A stretch of DNA of 9,935 bases from Acidobacteriaceae bacterium. Lineage in GTDB: Bacteria; Acidobacteriota; Terriglobia; Terriglobales; Acidobacteriaceae. The notes beneath the pieces were generated by a model, which ran no database searches, was not told the origin of the DNA, and saw only the letters and a list, made by a program, of their open reading frames with translations. The DNA lies in assembly GCA_003152795.1 (NCBI GenBank), contig PMBA01000176.1, positions 2,437 to 12,371 on the forward strand, given 5' to 3'. The translations under genes were made by a program, and so were the position numbers. This document shows, piece by piece, positions 5,642 to 9,935 of the stretch. The stretch's first letter is position 1. Every line of letters starts with the position of its first letter.

Positions 5642-6748
5642 GTGAAGTTCATCCCTACATTGCTGCTTCGATCGGCGGCGGTTGCGTTCTGCGTGGCGGC
5701 CACGATTTTGCTTGCGGGCTGCAGGCGCGGCGGGGGACGCGTTCTGGAGATCGCCTACGTTTCGGGGGTTCAGGCCAACCTTCGCGACCACGTGGCGGCG
5801 GTGTATGAGAAGGCCGGAGTGGTGAAGAACGGCGAGCGCGTGGAGGTGCTCGATCGTGACCGCCGTTTTGTGAGAGTGCGGACCGCAACCGGTGTGACGG
5901 GATGGGTTGAACAGCGTTACCTGGTCAGTCAGGACGTCTACGATCGAATCCAGAAGCTGACCGCGGATAACCAGAACGATCCGGTGCAGGCGAAGGGGGC
6001 GACGCGGAACGACACAAATCTGCACGTCGAGCCGGGGCGCGACACCGAACATCTCTATCAGATTTCTTCCGGCGAGAAGCTCCTGCTGCTGAAGCGAGGC
6101 ACGGCCGAGAAGGGGGGGGCGGTTGCGCCAGCGCCGCGCCCGGCCACGCCGGCTGGCAATCCGCCGAACAGCAATCCTCAGAACAACGACAGAAAACAGC
6201 CAGAGCCTGCGATTGAGGATTGGTGGCTGGTGCGCGACTCGCACGACCGGGTTGGATGGGTGCTGGCGCGCATGATCGATCTCGACGTGCCGCTCGACGT
6301 GGCGCAATATGCGGAAGGCCAGCGCATTGTGGCATTCTTCGTGCTGAATCAGGTTCAGGATGGAGACAAGAAGGTTGCGCAATACCTGAGCGTGGTCACC
6401 GAACCGAAGGATGGTCTGCCGTTTGATTTCAACCAGATTCGCGTCTTCACCTGGAACGTGAAGCGCCATCGCTATGAGACGGCCTATCGGGAGCGCATGG
6501 AAGGGGTCCTGCCCGTGACCGTTGCCCAGGAAAACTTCGATAAGGAAGGCGTGCTGCCCGCGTTTACCATTCGCGTGCAGGACGACAAGGGCACGGTCAG
6601 CGAGCGCAAGTACAAGCTCAACACGCCGATTGTGCGGCGGGTGTATGCGCCGGGAGAAGAACCGGTGCGGACTGTGAGCAGAAAAGCTGTAAGCAGGAAG
6701 ACTGTGAGCAAGAAAGCTGTCGGTAGGAAAGCTAAGCGCAAGCGGTAA
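5642..6748 (+). CDS. Lipoprotein with two SH3-like domains and a basic repeat tail
   Basis: A 368-residue predicted lipoprotein. Residues 1-26 form a signal peptide ending in a perfect lipobox, LLAGC, with Cys27 as the lipid-anchored residue. A bacterial SH3 domain spans about 36-95 (ANLRDHVAAVYEKAGVV, then GERVEVLDRD and the closing GVTGWVEQRYLV). A second SH3-like unit begins near N126 (NLHVEPGRDTEHLYQI), is broken by a Pro/Asn/Ala-rich insertion at about 150-190, and resumes at DWWLVRDSHDRVGWV. Residues 210-330 are beta-rich and unrecognised. The end is strongly basic: TVSRK, AVSRK, TVSKK and AVGRK in tandem, then AKRKR. SH3b domains commonly bind peptidoglycan or mediate envelope protein contacts; that role is inference here. 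GTG 5642 fixes the signal peptide, although no ribosome-binding site precedes it. It is convergent with the aminotransferase gene. Confidence 0.88.
   Translation: MKFIPTLLLRSAAVAFCVAATILLAGCRRGGGRVLEIAYVSGVQANLRDHVAAVYEKAGVVKNGERVEVLDRDRRFVRVRTATGVTGWVEQRYLVSQDVYDRIQKLTADNQNDPVQAKGATRNDTNLHVEPGRDTEHLYQISSGEKLLLLKRGTAEKGGAVAPAPRPATPAGNPPNSNPQNNDRKQPEPAIEDWWLVRDSHDRVGWVLARMIDLDVPLDVAQYAEGQRIVAFFVLNQVQDGDKKVAQYLSVVTEPKDGLPFDFNQIRVFTWNVKRHRYETAYRERMEGVLPVTVAQENFDKEGVLPAFTIRVQDDKGTVSERKYKLNTPIVRRVYAPGEEPVRTVSRKAVSRKTVSKKAVGRKAKRKR
6671..6730 (+). repeat. Four in-frame 15-nt repeats encoding a basic tail
   Basis: Four consecutive 15-nt units inside the SH3 lipoprotein gene encode TVSRK, AVSRK, TVSKK and AVGRK. 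Units one and three begin ACTGTGAGCA; units two and four begin GCTGT. The pattern suggests duplication of a 30-nt block followed by drift. It places eight Lys/Arg residues in 20 positions just before the terminal AKRKR. Confidence 0.75.
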
Positions 6749-6759
6749 ACAAGAACCTC

Positions 6760-6839
6760 TTAACCGCAGAGGACGCAGAGCGGGCAGAGGTTTTTTGGAA
6801 TCTCGTTTCTCCGCGATCTCTGCGTATTCTGCGGTTTAA
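6760..6839. terminator. Large inverted repeat between convergent genes
   Basis: TTAACCGCAGA (6760-6770) pairs with TCTGCGGTTTAA (6828-6839), apart from one extra T on the right. ACGCAGAG (6773-6780) pairs with CTCTGCGT (6818-6825), and two mismatched bases separate the two blocks. The roughly 37-nt loop contains a third GGCAGAGG copy followed by TTTTTT at 6791-6796. The repeat fills nearly the whole space between the SH3 lipoprotein stop (6748) and the aminotransferase stop (6840-6842), so a bidirectional terminator is plausible. The CCGCAGAG/ACGCAGAG wording matches a class of intergenic repeats that I recall from many unrelated bacteria, so it may be a mobile or repeat-derived sequence used as a terminator. 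Confidence 0.65.
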
Positions 6840-8054
6840 TTAGCTGTAGAACTCGGCAATGCTCTCGACGACCCAACCGATCTCCGCCTCGGTCAACTCC
6901 GGGAACATGGGCAGGGCCAGCACTTCCGTGGCGGCCTGTTCCGAGACGGGCAGGTCTCCCGCTTTGAGTCCGAGGTAGGCGAACGCGGGTTGCAAGTGCA
7001 GGGGGAGAGGATAGTAGATTTCCGATCCAATCTTTCGTTCGGCAAGAAAGTTGCGCAGGTCGTCCCGGCGCCGGGCACGAATCACATACTGATGAAACAC
7101 ATGTTTGGCTTGCGGACTTCGCTCGAGCAGTCGCACGGGCGCGGCACGGTCGTTCGAACCCTGGTTTGAAGTATGTATGGCAGTCAGTCCGGCGCTGGCA
7201 AACAGGCGATCATAGGTTGCGGCGTGCTGGCGCCGGCTGTGGTTCCAGTCCGCGATGTGCGGAAGTTTGACGCGCAGCACGGCCGCCTGAATGGCGTCCA
7301 TGCGGCCGTTCCAGCCGAATTCGTCGTGGTAGTAGCGCCGGGGACTGCCATGGTTGCGGAGTTGGCGCATGTGCTCGGCCAACTGCGGGCAGGTGGTGGT
7401 GACGATGCCCGCGTCTCCGTAGGCGCTCAGGTTCTTGGTGGGATAGAAACTGAAGGCGGCGGTTGCACCGAGCGAGCCGGCGCCGCGCCCGTTCCACTCG
7501 GCGCCAATTGCCTGGGCGGCATCCTCCACGATGGCGATTTTTAACTCTTGCGCAAAATCCTTAACCAAGTGGTCGAACTGGTCCATGTTGGCGCATTGCC
7601 CGTAGAGATGCACGGGAAGAATCGCGCGAACATTTTCGGGGCGCCTGGTGCGCAGTTGCCGGTCAACCAGCGTTGCGTCTAGATTCAGGGTACCGGCATC
7701 GACGTCGACAAAAACCGGCATCGCGCCCGCCCGCACAATGGCGCTGGCGGAGGCAAAGAAGCTGAAGGCGGTGGTGATGACCGAGTCTCCAGGTTTGACG
7801 CCCGCAGCGACGAGGGCCAGCCAGAGTGCCTCCGTGCCTGATGCGCAACCGACGGCGCATGGCGCGCCCGTCAGCGCACCAATCTCACGCTCAAGCGCCT
7901 CGACTTCCGGGCCGAGAATGAAGCTCTGCGAATCACACACACGCGCGATGGCGGCCAGCACCTCTTCGCGGATGGCATTGTACTGGCGGCGCAAGTCAAG
8001 CAGCGGAACCGATTCGGGCGCGGTGGATCGGGAGGGCGTTGAAATGGGATTCAC
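6840..8054 (-). CDS. DegT/DnrJ/EryC1/StrS family PLP-dependent aminotransferase
   Basis: A 404-residue cytosolic fold-type I PLP enzyme of the family that transfers an amino group, usually from glutamate, to a keto-sugar nucleotide for surface polysaccharide or glycan synthesis. The substrate cannot be assigned. Visible landmarks are VPLLDLRRQY near the start, GCASGTEAL (69-77, phosphate binding), ILPVHLYGQ (145-153), VEDAAQAIGA (176-185, with Asp178 expected to contact the PLP nitrogen), FSFYPTKNLSAYGDAG with the Schiff-base Lys207, NGRMDAIQAAVL (249-260) and a C-terminal EIYYPLPLHLQPAF. The length is slightly over the usual 370-390 because of a short N-terminal extension and an insert near residue 300 (SNQGSNDRAAPVRL). 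The start is GTG at 8052-8054, with no ribosome-binding site and a TGCTAGAAT promoter-like motif 9 nt upstream. No other sugar-nucleotide genes are nearby. Confidence 0.94.
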   Translation of the reverse strand: MNPISTPSRSTAPESVPLLDLRRQYNAIREEVLAAIARVCDSQSFILGPEVEALEREIGALTGAPCAVGCASGTEALWLALVAAGVKPGDSVITTAFSFFASASAIVRAGAMPVFVDVDAGTLNLDATLVDRQLRTRRPENVRAILPVHLYGQCANMDQFDHLVKDFAQELKIAIVEDAAQAIGAEWNGRGAGSLGATAAFSFYPTKNLSAYGDAGIVTTTCPQLAEHMRQLRNHGSPRRYYHDEFGWNGRMDAIQAAVLRVKLPHIADWNHSRRQHAATYDRLFASAGLTAIHTSNQGSNDRAAPVRLLERSPQAKHVFHQYVIRARRRDDLRNFLAERKIGSEIYYPLPLHLQPAFAYLGLKAGDLPVSEQAATEVLALPMFPELTEAEIGWVVESIAEFYS

Positions 8055-8063
8055 TCGGACGAA

Positions 8064-8072
8064 ATTCTAGCA
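8064..8072 (-). promoter_or_regulatory. Extended -10 element giving a near-leaderless aminotransferase transcript
   Basis: On the minus strand the sequence is TGC followed by TAGAAT, a good extended -10 (TGn plus five of six matches). The hexamer ends 9 nt before the GTG start, so the predicted transcription start lies within about three bases of the first codon. This is the clearest case of the short-leader arrangement in the window. It argues that the aminotransferase can be transcribed apart from the upstream DUF309 gene. Confidence 0.5.
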
Positions 8073-8131
8073 GGGTATTCTTGTTTGCGATTCTGCTTCG
8101 GGGTTCGTGTAGGTCACGGGCAATGGCAAAC

Positions 8132-8157
8132 CACGGGGGTACAAAGGGCACGGGGGT
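8132..8157. repeat. Direct repeat CACGGGGGT
   Basis: CACGGGGGT occurs at 8132-8140 and again at 8149-8157, a 17-bp period, in the 106-nt gap between the DUF309 stop and the aminotransferase start. The G-run on the plus strand means a C-run in the transcript of the minus-strand genes. No hairpin is evident. Confidence 0.4.
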
Positions 8158-8160
8158 TCC

Positions 8161-8547
8161 TCAGGGGGTGAGCTTGCGCTGGAATATTTGCGGTGACTGG
8201 GGCCTGGGGGCGGCGCCATCGAGATAGTTTTGCCAATCCGCTAAATCGGCGCGCAGGCGGGCCAGATCAAGATCGGGAAACGAGGTATCCGCGCCGCTGA
8301 GATTGCGCAGGGCGCGGTGCAGAACCGAGCGTGCTCCCACCAGGTTGCCTTTGGACTCGTGATGAAAAGCGACGGCCAACTGAACCATCCCCTGGAGATG
8401 CCGGCGCGAGGGGCGCTCGCGAGGCAGGGAGCGCCAGATGTCTTCGAGAACTTCGTGGGCGTCGAAAAAGCAAGCGCGGTTGAACAAGTCGAGACCTTTG
8501 CTGAACTCTCCGAGGCTGAAGTCTCCGAGGCTGGGTGGCGTGGTCAC
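8161..8547 (-). CDS. DUF309 family protein
   Basis: A 128-residue, probably all-helical cytoplasmic protein of the DUF309 family, whose function is unknown. The signature is clear: LDLFNRACFFDAHEVLEDIWR (about 19-39) with the family His-Glu pair and a second Glu, then HLQGMVQLAVAFHHESKGNLVGARSVL (about 50-76), where Gln, His, Gly and Asn are the usual conserved residues. A bound metal has been suggested for such His/Glu clusters, but this is inference. GTG at 8545-8547 is the start: GGAGG lies 10 nt upstream and an in-frame TAG at 8554-8556 prevents any longer protein. The first residues contain a small duplication, LGDFS LGEFS, from two 15-nt repeats. It is co-directional with the aminotransferase gene 106 nt downstream, which has its own likely promoter. 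Confidence 0.9.
   Translation of the reverse strand: MTTPPSLGDFSLGEFSKGLDLFNRACFFDAHEVLEDIWRSLPRERPSRRHLQGMVQLAVAFHHESKGNLVGARSVLHRALRNLSGADTSFPDLDLARLRADLADWQNYLDGAAPRPQSPQIFQRKLTP
8500..8529 (-). repeat. Two tandem 15-nt repeats at the start of the DUF309 gene
   Basis: Plus-strand units 8500-8514 and 8515-8529 differ at one base (GCTGAACTCTCCGAG and GCTGAAGTCTCCGAG). They encode LGDFS and LGEFS near the N-terminus, ahead of the conserved domain, so they lengthen a tolerant region without touching the core. Confidence 0.7.
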
Positions 8548-8668
8548 AGGGGACTAGCCTCCAGCGATCGCATTGCCTGTCCGACGACCTGCATGATCTC
8601 GATAGATTAACCTCCATTCGTCTTGCCCGTCCGCCAGGGGGCGAGGGTCGGATTGGCGATGTGTGGAG

Positions 8669-8682
8669 CAAGACCTGTCTTG
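8669..8682. promoter_or_regulatory. Perfect palindrome, possible operator
   Basis: CAAGAC and GTCTTG flank a two-base CT centre, a symmetric 14-bp site of the form bound by dimeric regulators. It lies between the divergent DUF309 and receptor genes, about 120 nt before the former. A second related pair, TCTTGCCC at 8621 and GGGCAAGA at 8724, brackets it. The regulator is unknown, and chance cannot be excluded for a 6-bp half-site. Confidence 0.35.
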
Positions 8683-8795
8683 TTTATGGGGAACCTGGAG
8701 CCAGAGAGGAGTGCAGGGTATCGGGGCAAGAACATACCAAAAACCATATTTCGCCCGCATGTTCCATACGGATTTTGATAGTTTCGCAACAAAAC

Positions 8796-8851
8796 ACACG
8801 CCACAACTCGTTGAAAACAAGAACATAACCAAATACTCTGTTGTGGCGCGT
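8796..8851. repeat. Long inverted repeat with A-rich loop before the TonB-dependent receptor
   Basis: The arms CGCCACAAC (8799-8807) and GTTGTGGCG (8840-8848) pair perfectly. Beyond one A/C mismatch, two more pairs extend them to 8796 and 8851. The 32-nt interior is A-rich and contains TTGAAA (8811-8816), a five-of-six -35 match, with TACTCT (8834-8839, three of six) 17 nt further on. The arms could thus be operator halves around a promoter, or a stem in a long leader RNA. Neither reading is proven. Confidence 0.5.
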
Positions 8852-8980
8852 CAGTTGCATCAGTGGGTTGTTCTTCCCAGTTCGCGCGCTCCGCGAGGGT
8901 GCGCTGTATTTGCCTCAGAGTTGGTTGAGGATGGTTTCCGTAAAGGTTCATTTTTGAGCAGTTCAGGAGAGAAAAAGACC

Positions 8981-9935
8981 ATGAAACAAAGCACACGAAA
9001 TTTCAGCCTGGTGGCATTTATGTTGGCGCTTCTCGGCTTGCTGGCGCTGAGCGTCGGCATGGCATATGGCCAAGCCGTGGACGGCAACATCGTCGGCACG
9101 GTGGTTGATACACAGGGCGCCGTAGTGGTTGGCGCCGAAGTGACTGCCACCAACGTTGCCACGAATGACGTGGCGGTGACGAAGACGAATAATACGGGCG
9201 AATACCGCTTCGATCACCTGCTGGCCGGGGACTACCGGATTACGGCAAGGGCGACCGGATTCAAGACGATCGGCGAAATGGTTGCCGTGGAACTGAACAA
9301 GACCGGCACCCGTAACCTGACGCTGACGCCGGGCGCGACGTCAGAGACGGTGGAAGTTTCAGGTGTGCCGCCGACCCTGGATACGACGTCGGCGCAGATC
9401 GAGACCACGTTCTCTCCGAAGGAACTCGGCGATATGCCCAGCGTTTCCGGGGGCAGCGGCGTCATCAATCTCTCGCTTCTGGATGCTGGCGTGGCAAGCA
9501 GCGGTGGTGTTGGATTGGGCTCCGGTCCGTCCGTCTCGGGCCAGCGGCCCCGCAACAACAACTACACGGTTGAGGGCGTGGACAACAACAGCAAGGCCGT
9601 TACCGGTCCGCTGCTTCAGCTTCCCAACGATGCCGTCGACCAGTTCACGGTCCTGCAGAACCAGTTTTCGCCGGAATTTGGCCACTCTTCGGGCGGGCAG
9701 TTCAACCAGACGGTGAAGTCGGGTTCGAACACGCTTCACGGCCGCCTCTACGAGTACTTCCAGAACCGGAACCTGAACGCGCAGGATTCCCAGGTTTCGC
9801 TGTCGCAGGTCAGCGCCGGACTGACGCCGCAGAACACGCGCTACGACAACAACCGTTTTGGCGGGCAGGTTGGTGGTCCGATCATCAAGAACAAGCTGTT
9901 CTTCTACGGCGGCTGGGAGCAGACGCGCCGCGACC
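8981..9935 (+). CDS. Oar-like TonB-dependent receptor with carboxypeptidase-regulatory domain (3' end outside window)
   Basis: The first 318 residues of a large outer-membrane receptor; the frame is still open at the window end, and family members are commonly around 1,000 residues or more. Residues 1-30 form a signal peptide (cut near AYG|QA). Residues about 36-115 are a carboxypeptidase-regulatory-like beta domain: GNIVGTVVDTQGAVVVGAEV, then TGEYRFDHLLAGDYRITARA. A plug-like domain follows at about 130-250, with GQRPRNNNYTVEGVDNN and LPNDAVDQFTVLQNQFSPEF, then the entry to the barrel (GSNTLHGRLYEYFQN, NRFGGQVGGPIIKNKLFFYG). Such Oar/SusC-like receptors take up large ligands, often sugars or peptides, using TonB energy; the ligand here is unknown. 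The ATG at 8981 has AGGAG 11 nt upstream. No TonB box is obvious in the visible part. Confidence 0.94.
   Translation, partial: MKQSTRNFSLVAFMLALLGLLALSVGMAYGQAVDGNIVGTVVDTQGAVVVGAEVTATNVATNDVAVTKTNNTGEYRFDHLLAGDYRITARATGFKTIGEMVAVELNKTGTRNLTLTPGATSETVEVSGVPPTLDTTSAQIETTFSPKELGDMPSVSGGSGVINLSLLDAGVASSGGVGLGSGPSVSGQRPRNNNYTVEGVDNNSKAVTGPLLQLPNDAVDQFTVLQNQFSPEFGHSSGGQFNQTVKSGSNTLHGRLYEYFQNRNLNAQDSQVSLSQVSAGLTPQNTRYDNNRFGGQVGGPIIKNKLFFYGGWEQTRRD

Larger units (their letters stand above)
8548..8980. other. 433-nt divergent intergenic region rich in inverted repeats
   Basis: No credible gene is seen between the DUF309 and TonB-dependent receptor genes; open frames on both strands lack family features. 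The region holds the DUF309 ribosome-binding site (8558-8562), a perfect CAAGAC/GTCTTG palindrome at 8669-8682, a TCTTGCCC (8621-8628) / GGGCAAGA (8724-8731) inverted pair, a long stem at 8796-8851 and a small CCTCA/TGAGG hairpin at 8913-8930. The receptor's own AGGAG site is at 8965-8969. The base composition drops to AT-rich around 8735-8840. The receptor promoter probably lies here, which would give a leader of over 100 nt. Confidence 0.6.

Noticed and set aside
5621..6469. Minus-strand open frame of 282 codons antisense to the SH3 lipoprotein gene
   Set aside because: It is the antisense shadow of a gene with a clear lipobox and SH3 motifs; its Arg/His-rich product shows no domain.
8554..8832. 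Minus-strand open frame of 92 codons upstream of DUF309
   Set aside because: It ends at the TAG just before the DUF309 start and has an N-terminal hydrophobic patch, but its ATG lacks a ribosome-binding site and it crosses several inverted repeats; nothing resembles a family.

Overview
The window looks like a piece of chromosome from an acidobacterium (Acidobacteriota, probably a Terriglobia-type soil lineage). This rests on family resemblance, not on a marker gene. The GC content is high. There is an Oar-like TonB-dependent receptor with an N-terminal carboxypeptidase-regulatory domain, a family greatly expanded in Acidobacteriota. There is also a short secreted Ig-like (BIG2) protein with a Cys-Arg-Gly-Phe-Phe start to the mature part, and intergenic palindromes of a kind I associate with this phylum.

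Layout. 1-393: the 3' end of guaB (IMP dehydrogenase), followed 14 nt later by a small VanZ-like membrane protein (408-869). A convergent MFS transporter (969-2186, minus) follows, with a hairpin between the two. 2187-2364 separates the MFS gene from a co-directional secreted 490-residue protein (2365-3837, minus) and carries a near-perfect three-way-junction palindrome. 3838-4070 is a divergent intergenic region with paired 11-mers and six tandem heptamers. It leads to a DUF2203 gene (4071-4511). After a 353-nt gap comes the BIG2-type protein (4865-5515), then an SH3-domain lipoprotein with a basic repeat tail (5642-6748). A large inverted repeat separates that gene from a convergent DegT/DnrJ/EryC1/StrS aminotransferase (6840-8054, minus). 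A DUF309 gene (8161-8547, minus) lies upstream of the aminotransferase. A 433-nt region with several inverted repeats separates it from the TonB-dependent receptor (8981 to the window end).

How the genes relate. This is mostly a string of single housekeeping and envelope genes rather than one pathway. Only guaB-VanZ has the tight spacing of an operon; DUF309-aminotransferase (106-nt gap) is possible. Three products are predicted to be exported and cell-surface or periplasmic (the 490-residue protein, the BIG2 protein and the SH3 lipoprotein), and the receptor is an outer-membrane protein.

I found no defence island, CRISPR, phage, transposase or biosynthetic cluster, and I do not think the window holds a new multi-gene system. 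The most interesting signals are non-coding: the three-way-junction element, the heptamer array, the inverted repeats, and a recurring CTANANT-like -10 motif that in two to four genes sits so close to the start codon that the transcripts would have almost no leader. No search or folding program was run; all of this is by eye.
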